DNA from: Limnohabitans sp. Rim47
GTDB lineage: Bacteria > Pseudomonadota > Gammaproteobacteria > Burkholderiales > Burkholderiaceae_C
Assembly: GCF_001517545.1 (NCBI RefSeq)
Contig: NZ_FBYA01000004.1
Span: 172,419 to 236,418 of the forward strand
Length of the DNA stretch: 64,000 nt
Direction of reading: 5' to 3'
How positions within the stretch are numbered: the first letter of the stretch is position 1; each line of letters begins with the position of its first letter. The position numbers and the translations under genes are program-made. Positions 8,098 to 16,047 of the stretch are shown piece by piece. The notes beneath the pieces were generated by a model, which was not told the origin of the DNA, made no database searches, and worked only from the letters and a program-made list of their open reading frames with translations.

Positions 8098-9420
8098 TTA
8101 GCTGCTCATCAATACCTGAACGTCGCGGCGCGTGGTGGCAGCGTCCTGGCCTGTGTGCATGTCTTGTTGTAAAAAATGTTCCATCGCCGAACGCAAGCGG
8201 ATGGCTTGGTCCAGATCGGGGTTGCTGCCTGCTTCGTAGGCACCCACCTGGATCAAGTCCTGGTTTTGCTGGTACAGCGCCCACAGCCGCCTGAATCGGT
8301 TGGCCAGTTTTTGGTCTTCTGGCGACAGCAGGTTTTGCATCACCCGTGAGATCGAGCCGTTCAGGTCAATCGCGGGGTAGTGCGCAGCATCGGCCAGCTT
8401 GCGCGACAGCATGACCTGACCATCGAGTGAGGCGCGTGCGATGTCCACGATCGGATCGTTGGCATCATCGCCTTCGGCCAACACGGTGTAGATGGCGGTG
8501 ATCGAACCCACGCCATGGCGGCCCACGCCCGCGCGCTCAATCAGGTTAGGCAGCAAGGCAAACACCGACGGCGGGTAGCCCTTGGCGGTGGGTGGTTCGC
8601 CCACGGCAAGGCCGATTTCGCGTTGTGCATGGGCCACGCGGGTCAGGCTGTCCACCAGCATCAAGACGTTTTTGCCCTGATCGCGAAAGTACTCAGCGAT
8701 CACATGCGTCATGTGCGTCGCTTTCAGGCGCAGCACGGGCGATTCGTTGGCGGGGGCGGCAATCAGCACCGACTTGGCCAGACCCACAGGCCCCAGGGAT
8801 TCTTCGATAAAGGCCTGCACCTCGCGGCCACGCTCGCCAATCAGGCCAATGACCACGACATCGGCTTCGGTAAAACGCGTCATCATGCCCAGCAGCACAC
8901 TTTTGCCCACGCCAGAGCCGGCCACCAGGCCCAGGCGCTGCCCGCGTCCGATGGTCAGCATGCCGTTGATGGCTTTCACGCCCACGTCCAGAATGTCCCG
9001 GATCGGGCCGCGCTCCATCGGGTTGATGGGGCGGCCCTGCAAGCTCAAGATGTCGGTGCATTCCGGTGCCGGTTTGCCGTCCAGGGGTTGGCCCCGGCCG
9101 TCCAGCACGCGCCCCAACAGCGCCGGCCCCAATGCCACCTGCGAGGTGTGGCTGATGACGCTGACCTTGGCACCCGGCCCAATGCCTTGAGGCTCTGTGA
9201 AGGGCAAAAGGTACAGCGTTTCGTCGTTGAATCCCACCACTTCGGCCTCGACACGGTGGCCAAACTGGCCCACCACTTCGCAACAAGCGCCCAGTGGGGC
9301 CATCAAGCCGCGTGTCTCTAGGCGCATGCCCACCAAGCGCACCAGGGTGCCGCTGCGTTGCGGGTCGGGCGTGCGAAGTTCACCGACCAGTTGGCTGACT
9401 TCGGCGTCAAAATTCATCAT
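8098..9420 (-). CDS. fliI: Flagellum-specific export ATPase FliI
   Basis: The 440-residue protein is a member of the F1-beta-like export ATPase family that powers unfolding and delivery of flagellar substrates at the cytoplasmic face of the export gate. It has Walker A AGSGVGKS at about residues 167-174, a FIEESLG element, the Walker B region NVLMLVDSLTR, and the C-terminal SRKLADAAHYPAID element. The start overlaps the fliH stop by 4 bp (ATGA), so translation is probably coupled. Tandem ATG codons leave a one-residue ambiguity. Confidence 0.97.
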   Translation of the reverse strand: MMNFDAEVSQLVGELRTPDPQRSGTLVRLVGMRLETRGLMAPLGACCEVVGQFGHRVEAEVVGFNDETLYLLPFTEPQGIGPGAKVSVISHTSQVALGPALLGRVLDGRGQPLDGKPAPECTDILSLQGRPINPMERGPIRDILDVGVKAINGMLTIGRGQRLGLVAGSGVGKSVLLGMMTRFTEADVVVIGLIGERGREVQAFIEESLGPVGLAKSVLIAAPANESPVLRLKATHMTHVIAEYFRDQGKNVLMLVDSLTRVAHAQREIGLAVGEPPTAKGYPPSVFALLPNLIERAGVGRHGVGSITAIYTVLAEGDDANDPIVDIARASLDGQVMLSRKLADAAHYPAIDLNGSISRVMQNLLSPEDQKLANRFRRLWALYQQNQDLIQVGAYEAGSNPDLDQAIRLRSAMEHFLQQDMHTGQDAATTRRDVQVLMSS

Positions 9421-10355
9421 GGGATGTTGTCATCTTCGGGCGATGCTGGCTGAGAAGCGGGTTTCATTTCGGTGTCTTCCACGTCGATCACCTGGCGACT
9501 CCAATCGCGGCTGGGCGTGTCGGCGGGCATGGCTTCGGCCTGGTCTTTGACCAGCGAGGACTGTTGCATCCAGGCTTCGGGCTGGGCCAACAGACGCCGG
9601 GCCAGCGGTTCGAGCCGGTGTTCAATCAGGTCTTGCACCACGGTGTCGTTGGCGCGAACGCGCACACTGCCTGGGCGCAACTGGGCATCGGCCTCCAGTT
9701 GCAGGTGTTGCGTGGCCGACTCACCCATGGCTTTGAGGCGCTGCAAGTCTTCGGGGTTGACGCTCACGTTGACCGACTCAGGCGGGTGGTCCAGCTGCTG
9801 AATGCAGGCCTGAATGAGGTTGCTCACGGCCTGACCAGACAGCTGCAATTCGGCCCGCACCAATTGCTCGGCCACATGCAGGGCCAGGCGCTTGAGGGGC
9901 TCAAAAAAACGCTGCGGGTCTTGTCCGATGCTGCGCAACTCAATGCCCAGGTGACGAATGAGTTCGCGCTCTTTGGCGCGTTCGGCCTCGTGCTCGGTGC
10001 GCATTTGCGCCTGACCTTCGAGAAATCCTTTTTCAAAGGCTTCGTCGCGCAACTGAGCGAGTTCGGTCTCGCTCCAGGGTGAGGGGGCCAAGCCGTCTTC
10101 GGCAGGCAACAGGTCGTCGCCATGGGCTGCGGCCTCGGCATCGTCTGGCGTGGCCAGATCGGCATCGGGTGGGGCGCTCAGCAAGCCGTCGGTTGGCTCT
10201 GCCTTTGGCGCCATTCGCCAAGGGCCAAAGGATTGGGCCGAGGCCTCGTCCCATTGGGTGCGCAAAAAGTGGGGTGTCTGCACCTTGCTGTTGAGCAAGG
10301 GGTTGGTGCTCCAGTCGCTGGCGGTAGGCGCTTGCGGCGTGTCAAACGAAGCCAT
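9417..10355 (-). CDS. fliH: Flagellar assembly protein FliH
   Basis: A 312-residue protein with an acidic N-terminal half. A helical C-terminal half includes EAFEKGFLEGQAQMRTEHE and resembles the FliH/HrpE stator family, which binds FliI and regulates its ATPase. The start at 10355 is set by a GGGAGG ribosome site inside the end of fliG; the frame stays open upstream only as a shadow of fliG. It overlaps fliG by 14 bp and fliI by 4 bp, which implies tight translational coupling. The length exceeds enterobacterial FliH (about 235) because of the N-terminal extension. Confidence 0.92.
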   Translation of the reverse strand: MASFDTPQAPTASDWSTNPLLNSKVQTPHFLRTQWDEASAQSFGPWRMAPKAEPTDGLLSAPPDADLATPDDAEAAAHGDDLLPAEDGLAPSPWSETELAQLRDEAFEKGFLEGQAQMRTEHEAERAKERELIRHLGIELRSIGQDPQRFFEPLKRLALHVAEQLVRAELQLSGQAVSNLIQACIQQLDHPPESVNVSVNPEDLQRLKAMGESATQHLQLEADAQLRPGSVRVRANDTVVQDLIEHRLEPLARRLLAQPEAWMQQSSLVKDQAEAMPADTPSRDWSRQVIDVEDTEMKPASQPASPEDDNIP

Positions 10356-11445
10356 CGCCGCCTCCCGCCAACACCAGCTCGCCCGCATCGGACAGCTTGC
10401 GTGCCAGGCGCATGACGTTCTTTTGCGCTTCTTCCACTTCGGTGATGCGCAAGGGGCCTTTGGATTCCATGTCGTCGACAAACATGACGCGTGCGCGTGC
10501 CGACATGTTGTCCAGGAATTTGTCTTTGACGTAGTCGGGTGCACCCTTCAGGGCCACCATGAGCAGGTCGGGCTCTGCGGTGCGCATGATCGCCTGGATG
10601 CCGCGGTTGTCCACGCTCACCAAGTTTTCGAAGGTGAACATATTGTCCTGAATGCGCTGCATCAAATCGCCGTCGATCTGCGACAAACCGGACATGATGG
10701 ACGATTCGAGTTCGACCTTGACCGAGTTCATGATCTGGGCCGCGGCCTTGATGCCGCCGAAGCTGGACGATTTGGACGAGGAGTTCGTGGCGAACTGCTT
10801 CATCATGATTTGCTCCAGCTCTTCCATCGCAGACGGTTGCACCGTCTCCAGGCTGGCAATGCGCTGGATGATCTCGGGACGAGATTCGCCGGGCAAGAAG
10901 TTCAACACGTCAGCGGCCACGGTGTACTCCAGCACCGACAAGATGATGGCCACCACCTGGGGGTGTTCACCCCGAATCATTTCGGCAATTGAGCGGGCAT
11001 CCATCCATTTCAGAATCTCCAGGCCCTTGCTGCCCTGGCCCGGCATGATGCGGCTGAGCACCGAGGCCGCTTTGTCGTCGCCCAAAGCGCGCTTGAGCAC
11101 TTTTTCGACATAGTCGCCTGTGCCTAGGCCCAGGCTGGTCTGCTTTTTTAGCATGGTGACGAACTCGTCCAGCACGATGTTCACGGCTTCTTGCGACAAG
11201 TCGGACACCGACACCATGGCCGCGCCCAAGGATTGAACCTCTTTGGGGCTCATGAAGCGGATGATTTCAGAAGCCTGCTGTTCGCCCAGCAGCAGCATTA
11301 ACACAGCAGCACGTTGGGTGCCCGTCAGCTCGGCCAGTTCCTTGACCAATTCTTCGGTCATCGGGACCGCCAAATTGGCCGCAGTGGCGGCTGGTGCGTC
11401 CTTGCCGTCTTTGACGTCTTTGTCATCGGGTTTTTTGGTGGCCAT
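10342..11445 (-). CDS. fliG: Flagellar motor switch protein FliG
   Basis: A 367-residue rotor protein of the switch complex that couples MS-ring FliF to FliM and the stator. The GTQRAAVLMLLLGE N-terminal motif, the EHPQ element of the middle domain, and the C-terminal torque helix with MFVFDD-like MFVDDME are visible. About 28 extra residues rich in Lys, Asp and Ala precede the usual start; the ATG at 11445 has AAGGA upstream and is preferred. It lies 25 bp after fliF in the fliEFGHIJ operon. Confidence 0.96.
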   Translation of the reverse strand: MATKKPDDKDVKDGKDAPAATAANLAVPMTEELVKELAELTGTQRAAVLMLLLGEQQASEIIRFMSPKEVQSLGAAMVSVSDLSQEAVNIVLDEFVTMLKKQTSLGLGTGDYVEKVLKRALGDDKAASVLSRIMPGQGSKGLEILKWMDARSIAEMIRGEHPQVVAIILSVLEYTVAADVLNFLPGESRPEIIQRIASLETVQPSAMEELEQIMMKQFATNSSSKSSSFGGIKAAAQIMNSVKVELESSIMSGLSQIDGDLMQRIQDNMFTFENLVSVDNRGIQAIMRTAEPDLLMVALKGAPDYVKDKFLDNMSARARVMFVDDMESKGPLRITEVEEAQKNVMRLARKLSDAGELVLAGGGDGFV

Positions 11446-11470
11446 GGTCGTTGTTCCTTGTTGTTCTTTT

Positions 11471-13321
11471 TCAGTTGACCTTGATCATGCCCTTGAGCAC
11501 GTTGGCCACGCGGCCCGAGTCTTCGGCCACCAGCATGCGGATGAGGGCCACTTTGTCGTCGTAAGTGTTGGCGGTGTCCAGCATGTCCATCGAGATGCTC
11601 GACTTCTTGGGCTTGAGCTTGGCCTTGATCTCTTGCAGGCTGTCGCCTTCGCCAATCTGGATCATGCGCATGTCGTCTTCGCTCAATTCGCCATCGCTCA
11701 GAGCGGCCTTGGCCTGTTGCTCTTCGGCGGCATGGTTGGCGTACATGTTGCGCATGATGGGGCGGATCACGATCAACATGAATACGATGAAGCTGATGGC
11801 GAGCAAGCCACTCTTGATGCCTGTTTGCACGGCATCTTCGAGGTACCACGGAATGGTTTCCAAAGCGGCCGTCGGTTCGAACTTGGCAGGCACCACCGAC
11901 ACGTTGTCGCCGCGTTGCGGGTCAAAACCCACCACGCCACGAACCACTTGCAGCATTTGTTCGAGTTCTTGCGGTGTAAAGGCCACCGAGGTCGGGGCAT
12001 TGGGCACCACGGGTGCGTCTTTGGCCGGCGGTGGCGCAGGGCGTTCATTGACCACCACGGCCACGCTCACCTTCATGATGCCGCCCGTTGCATTGCGCAC
12101 ATGGCGCACGGTGCGGTCGAGCTCAAAGTTGCGTGTGGACCGGCTGCTGAGTTTGTTGCCCGATTCAGCTTGGCCTTTGTCGCCATTGACCTGGGTGTTG
12201 TTGGTGGTGGTGGGATCGGCGGGTGGCGTGTTGGCCAAAGAACCCGGGACACCCTCAGCGGCGCGGCTGGCGGCGCGGTCTTCGGCCAGCACTTCGGAAC
12301 GGGTGCGGGGGCCTTTGTCGCGGTTGTCAAAGTCTTCGGTGGTGCTTTCGATCTGGGTGAAGTCCAGCGACAGGTTCACCTGCGAGCGCACATTGGCCTC
12401 GCCCACCATGGGCGACAGGATTTCCATGATGCGGGTGCGATACACCTCTTCAAGGTGTTGTTTGTGTTGCTCTTGTGCAGAGGTCAGGCCCAGCTTTTGT
12501 TCGGTGGCCGATTCGGTCATCAGCTTGCCCACGTTGTCGACCACGGTCACATGGTCAGGTGCCAGGTAGGGCACGCTGGACGACACCAGGTGCACGATGG
12601 CCTGCACTTGCGAGGCCGATACGGCGCGGCCCGGATAAGGCGCCAGCACCACCGAGGCTTTGGGCGGCGTGCGGTCACGCACAAACACGCTTTGCTTGGG
12701 TGTGGCCAAGTGCACGCGGGCACTTTGCACACTGCCAATTTGCATGATGCTTCGGGCCAGCTCTTGCTCCATGGCCGCATTGACCTTGACCTGTTCCATG
12801 AACTGGCTGGTGGTCATGGACGATTGCTCTTTCAGACCGTCCAGGCCTGTGGCCCCGGCTTTGGGCAAGCCTTGCGAGGCCAGGAAAATACGGGCTTCGT
12901 GAAAGCGCGGGCTGGGCACCGTGAGTTGCCCGGTGGTGGGGTCGATCTTGGGGCTGAAATCAGCGTTCTTCAGCGATTCGTAGGCTTTTTGCTGGTCAGC
13001 CTCTTGCAGGCCAGGCATCACGGGGCGGTAGGGCGTGACGTTCATCCAAGCGTAGATCAGACCAAAAATCACCAGCACCACCAACATGACGATGAGGGGC
13101 AAGACCCGGCGCACAGACGGCTGGTTGATGACTTTGGAAAACGAATCTGAAAACCCCTTGGTGTGCCAAGGGCTCAGGCTGTTGCTGGCAGCGCCGTCTT
13201 TTTCTGGCGCACCAGGGACGGTGGCGACCGCGGTGTTGCCTGCGATGGTGGCCGGAGTGTTAGCAGCCGCTAGGGGCGCTGCCGTCATGCCGGGGTTCAT
13301 TGTTGCGATTGCTGCAGCCAT
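11471..13321 (-). CDS. fliF: Flagellar MS-ring protein FliF
   Basis: A 616-residue inner-membrane ring protein. An Ala/Pro-rich cytoplasmic N-terminus of about 70 residues precedes TM1 (LPLIVMLVVLVIFGLIYAW). The ring-building motifs follow, including a YRPVMPGLQEADQQKAYESL start and the RVHLATPKQSVFVRD segment. A second TM lies near residue 520, and the acidic C-terminal tail binds FliG. Length is in the normal range (550-610). It is the second structural gene of the operon, 26 bp after fliE. Confidence 0.96.
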   Translation of the reverse strand: MAAAIATMNPGMTAAPLAAANTPATIAGNTAVATVPGAPEKDGAASNSLSPWHTKGFSDSFSKVINQPSVRRVLPLIVMLVVLVIFGLIYAWMNVTPYRPVMPGLQEADQQKAYESLKNADFSPKIDPTTGQLTVPSPRFHEARIFLASQGLPKAGATGLDGLKEQSSMTTSQFMEQVKVNAAMEQELARSIMQIGSVQSARVHLATPKQSVFVRDRTPPKASVVLAPYPGRAVSASQVQAIVHLVSSSVPYLAPDHVTVVDNVGKLMTESATEQKLGLTSAQEQHKQHLEEVYRTRIMEILSPMVGEANVRSQVNLSLDFTQIESTTEDFDNRDKGPRTRSEVLAEDRAASRAAEGVPGSLANTPPADPTTTNNTQVNGDKGQAESGNKLSSRSTRNFELDRTVRHVRNATGGIMKVSVAVVVNERPAPPPAKDAPVVPNAPTSVAFTPQELEQMLQVVRGVVGFDPQRGDNVSVVPAKFEPTAALETIPWYLEDAVQTGIKSGLLAISFIVFMLIVIRPIMRNMYANHAAEEQQAKAALSDGELSEDDMRMIQIGEGDSLQEIKAKLKPKKSSISMDMLDTANTYDDKVALIRMLVAEDSGRVANVLKGMIKVN

Positions 13322-13347
13322 GTTTTTTCTTCTTCAGTTCAGGGGGG

Positions 13348-13716
13348 TCAGACAGGCATGTTCAAAATGTCTTCGTAGGCTTTGAGCACTTTGTTGCGGA
13401 CCTGCAAGGTCGCCTCAAAAGCCAATGAAGATTTCTGCATGCCCAAGACCACATCGGTCAAGGCCATGTCTTCGCCTCGGTCAAAGGCTTCGCGCATGTC
13501 CGATGCCTGGACTTGCAGTTGGTTGACTTGGCCGAGCGCACCCGTGACCAATTCAGAAAAACCTGTTTTTTGAGCATCGCCCGTAGCGCTCGCACCGCCG
13601 GTCAAATCACCGATGCCGGACATGGCCCCGGACTTGCCCGAAGCTTCGGCCTGGTGGCTGCGCAGCGTTTGCAGCATCGACTGGATGCTGGCTGGAGAAA
13701 TGGCTTTGTCGATCAT
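13348..13716 (-). CDS. fliE: Flagellar hook-basal body protein FliE
   Basis: A 122-residue protein of the MS ring-rod junction and the first axial protein exported. The C-terminal half carries the conserved FliE pattern: VNQLQVQASDMREAFDRGED, then VVLGMQKSSLAFEATLQVRNKVLKAYEDILNM. A GGAG ribosome site precedes the ATG at 13716. Only 11 bp separate it from the FleR-like gene, so it is probably read from the sigma-54 promoter upstream of that regulator. Confidence 0.95.
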   Translation of the reverse strand: MIDKAISPASIQSMLQTLRSHQAEASGKSGAMSGIGDLTGGASATGDAQKTGFSELVTGALGQVNQLQVQASDMREAFDRGEDMALTDVVLGMQKSSLAFEATLQVRNKVLKAYEDILNMPV

Positions 13717-13727
13717 GCGTGTCTCCT

Positions 13728-15266
13728 TCAGTAAGCGGCGCTGGCCATGCCCAGCCCGTGCTCACGCAACTGGGCCAGTTTGTAGCGCAGGGTGCGTGGG
13801 CTGATGCCCAGGCGTTTGGCAGCTTCTGTTTTGCTGGGGGTGTTGGCCAACGTGGCCATGATCACTTGGTGCTCATTGATGCGAGCGGCGCTGTTCAGGT
13901 TGGTGGGCAGCGGGCTTGCTTCGACAGACGCGGCATTGGCCTCAATCCCCAAACTGTTTACGGCCGCTGTCATGAATTGTTCAACAGCGGTGGGTGACGC
14001 TGTATGGGCCGCTGCGGGTGCCGGTGCCGCCACTGACGCCACTGACGCCACTGACGCCACTGACGCCACTGACGCCAATGTGGCAGTGGGTGTGATGGTC
14101 GGTGTCAGTGTGGGCGCGGCGCTGGTCAACCAGTCGTCAAACATCAGGTGGGCCGGTGTGACTTGGTGGTCGGAGCACAGCACCATGGCGCGGCGCATCA
14201 CGTTTTCCAGCTCGCGCACATTGCCGGGCCAAGGGTATTGCAGCAACAAGCTTTGGGCCTGCGGGTTTAGCTGCCAGGGCTTTTTGTCGTGTTGCAGCAA
14301 GCACTGCAAAGCCAGGGGCACGATGTCGCCCGGGCGCTCGGCCAGTGGCAGCAAACGCATGCGGAAGGTGGCAATGCGGTAATACAAGTCTTCGCGAAAC
14401 TCACGCTCGGCAATGGCTTTTTTCAGGTCTTTGTTGGTGGCGGCCACGATGCGCACATTCAGCTGAATGAGGTTTTGCCCCCCCAGGCGAGTGAGTTGGC
14501 GCTCTTGCAGCACGCGCAGCAATTTGCTTTGCAGGTGCATGGGCATTTCGCCAATTTCATCCAGAAACAAGGTGCCACCTTGGGCTTGTTCAAACAAACC
14601 CTTTTGTTCACGGTGGGCCCCTGTGAAGGCGCCTTTTTCGTGACCAAACAACATATCTTCGATCAGGTTTTCTGGCATGGCCGCGCAGTTCAGTGCGACA
14701 AACGGGCCTTGGGCACGGCCAGAGGCTTCGTGCAGCACGCGGGCCAAAACTTCTTTGCCCGAGCCGGTGGGGCCGACCAGCAGTGCGGTCACATCGGCTT
14801 GGGCCACTTTTTGGGCCAATGCCAACAGGTGCTGGCTGGCGGGGTCCACAAACACCACATTGCGCACGGGCTGTGGCGTCTTTTGGCTGATAGCAGGGTT
14901 GAGTTGGCTTTGCAGCCGTTGCCATGAGGCCGTGCGCACGTCTTGCGCGGCCAGCACCGTCAGGGCACCGGCTTGGGTGGCTTCTACGGCCAGGTCCAGT
15001 TCTTGACGGTCCACGCGGCAAACCACCGGTGTGCTCAAGCCGGCGTCCTGCAAGAGTTGTTGAACGGCTTTGAGTCGGGTCACGTCGAGCGTGAGGTGCA
15101 AGACCACCATGGCCGCATCGGCGGCGTGGGCCAACAAATTGTCCAGTGTGGTCACTGGCATCACGGCCCAGCCACTGACCTGTAAGGCTTGGCTGTGCTC
15201 GGGGCTCAAGGCTCTTTCGGGGTCCAGCCAAATGGCCAGAGGGGTGGATGCGATGGGTGACTTCAC
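13728..15266 (-). CDS. FleR/FlrC-like sigma-54-dependent activator with degenerate receiver
   Basis: A 512-residue regulator. Residues 1-120 have receiver-like spacing but lack the phosphoacceptor: the aspartate position reads His (H57 in MVVLHLTL). Residues 135-370 form a complete AAA+ sigma-54 activator domain with Walker A GPTGSGKE (165-172), GAFTGA (212-217) and Walker B GGTLFLDE. A Thr/Ala/Ser-Val linker encoded partly by a 9-bp tandem repeat leads to a Fis-type helix-turn-helix (KTEAAKRLGISPRTLRYKL). The location just before fliE matches FleR in Pseudomonas, but no FleS-type kinase gene adjoins. It should activate sigma-54 promoters of basal-body genes, perhaps without phosphorylation. 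Confidence 0.9.
   Translation of the reverse strand: MKSPIASTPLAIWLDPERALSPEHSQALQVSGWAVMPVTTLDNLLAHAADAAMVVLHLTLDVTRLKAVQQLLQDAGLSTPVVCRVDRQELDLAVEATQAGALTVLAAQDVRTASWQRLQSQLNPAISQKTPQPVRNVVFVDPASQHLLALAQKVAQADVTALLVGPTGSGKEVLARVLHEASGRAQGPFVALNCAAMPENLIEDMLFGHEKGAFTGAHREQKGLFEQAQGGTLFLDEIGEMPMHLQSKLLRVLQERQLTRLGGQNLIQLNVRIVAATNKDLKKAIAEREFREDLYYRIATFRMRLLPLAERPGDIVPLALQCLLQHDKKPWQLNPQAQSLLLQYPWPGNVRELENVMRRAMVLCSDHQVTPAHLMFDDWLTSAAPTLTPTITPTATLASVASVASVASVASVAAPAPAAAHTASPTAVEQFMTAAVNSLGIEANAASVEASPLPTNLNSAARINEHQVIMATLANTPSKTEAAKRLGISPRTLRYKLAQLREHGLGMASAAY
14029..14073. repeat. Five perfect 9-bp repeats inside the activator linker
   Basis: Five identical gccactgac units run head to tail, followed by a partial sixth. 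They encode the ASV repeats of the linker between the AAA+ domain and the DNA-binding domain of the FleR-like activator. Because the unit is a multiple of three, copy-number changes by slippage would alter linker length without breaking the frame. Confidence 0.9.
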
Positions 15267-15300
15267 GGCGTTGGCCTCATGTTCTGATGAGACTAGCTAA

Positions 15301-15315
15301 GCAACCCTTGTGCCA
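15301..15315 (-). promoter_or_regulatory. Sigma-54 promoter upstream of the FleR-like gene
   Basis: The minus strand reads TGGCACaagggTTGC, a full match to the -24/-12 consensus (TGGCAC-N5-TTGC). It lies 35 bp upstream of the start at 15266. It should drive the activator gene and, with only short gaps downstream, fliEFGHIJ. A sigma-54 activator under its own type of promoter implies control by FleQ or autoregulation. Confidence 0.85.
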
Positions 15316-15457
15316 GAATATTTTGTCGTTTTAAAAGTTAAAAAAACTTCAAAATGAACACTTAATTATTTTCAAAGCTATTGGGGAAATTGACACCAGC
15401 TTGACGAAAGATTGACAGCGCTTTGGAGCGGCTAAGTGCGCTGCGAAGTTCTTTGCA

Positions 15458-15661
15458 TCAACGCGGTGTTGCCGGGGTTTTGGCGTGGAACACTCGGCAA
15501 AACTGCCCGTCTATCCGCAGCACTTCCAAGGATGGCAGCAGACGAGACTGAAACCCCATGCCCCGGCAGGCATAGGGCGCTGAGGGCATGTGGGTGATCG
15601 CGAAATGTTGGCATTGCCAACAGTTCGGGCCGCGTTGCTGAGGATTTGCGGACGTGCTCAT
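15458..15661 (-). CDS. Small conserved cysteine-rich protein
   Basis: A 67-residue protein with CWQCQHFAITHM, then PYACRGMGF and a further Cys in GQFCRVF. The pattern Cys-x2-Cys...Cys...Cys with F-x-I-T and PYxCRxMGF looks like a known family of small bacterial proteins that probably bind metal; the function is unknown (from memory, not searched). Its ATG directly follows the stop codon of the upstream micro-gene with no gap, so translation is probably coupled. The sigma-54 promoter at 15958 would read both, which ties it to flagellar expression. Confidence 0.7.
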   Translation of the reverse strand: MSTSANPQQRGPNCWQCQHFAITHMPSAPYACRGMGFQSRLLPSLEVLRIDGQFCRVFHAKTPATPR

Positions 15662-15835
15662 TCAGTCGCGCAGCAATTCCAACGCAGCCTGCCGATTGAG
15701 GTTGGCCTGCGCTTGAATGGCCATTTGGGGCATTGAGCCCAAGTGTTGCAAGGCAAGCTGGCTGTGCGCTTGGGCGCACATGGCCATCAAAAACTGACGG
15801 GTGGTTTCAGCGGTGTGTGGGGCAAGCGGATGCAT
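15662..15835 (-). CDS. Micro-protein with flagellin-like C-terminal motif
   Basis: A 57-residue protein from the ATG at 15835; a TTG at 15859 would add eight residues. The last 20 or so residues, ending AQANLNRQAALELLRD, resemble the D0 C-terminus of the flagellins in this window (for example LAQANQAPQSVLSLLR). No other family is recognised. Support for it being real: a perfect sigma-54 promoter about 120 bp upstream, and a stop codon abutting the start of the small Cys gene. A role in flagellin export, chaperone binding or regulation is inference only. Confidence 0.55.
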   Translation of the reverse strand: MHPLAPHTAETTRQFLMAMCAQAHSQLALQHLGSMPQMAIQAQANLNRQAALELLRD

Positions 15836-15957
15836 TGGTTTTTCGTTGACGGCGTTCAAGTTCTAGGCTTCAAGCCAGGCCAACGACTGTGCAGGGGCAA
15901 TACACCCTGTCAGAAAATCGTCGACCATTCGGCTTGCGGGCGATCACCTCCGATTGA

Positions 15958-15972
15958 GCAAAAGCTGTGCCA
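15958..15972 (-). promoter_or_regulatory. Sigma-54 promoter of the small-gene pair
   Basis: The minus strand reads TGGCACagcttTTGC, a perfect -24/-12 match, between the flagellin terminator (15993-16025) and the micro-gene. Nothing else on the minus strand lies between it and 15835, so it assigns the small pair to the sigma-54 flagellar class. Confidence 0.85.
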
Positions 15973-15992
15973 AAAACAGGAAAAATTGCACG

Positions 15993-16025
15993 AAAAAAAA
16001 CCTGCAAACCGTGACGGTTTGCAGG
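15993..16025 (-). terminator. Intrinsic terminator of the 403-residue flagellin gene
   Basis: A 10-bp perfect stem (CCTGCAAACC / GGTTTGCAGG, loop GTGAC) at 16001-16025 is followed on the minus strand by eight T residues. It begins 23 bp after the flagellin stop codon. Confidence 0.92.
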
Positions 16026-16047
16026 TCTGCGCAGAGCGCCCCAACGC

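Noticed and set aside
11243..13150. Plus-strand open frame of 635 residues
   Set aside because: It is antisense to fliF and fliG and has the His/Gly-rich composition of a shadow frame.
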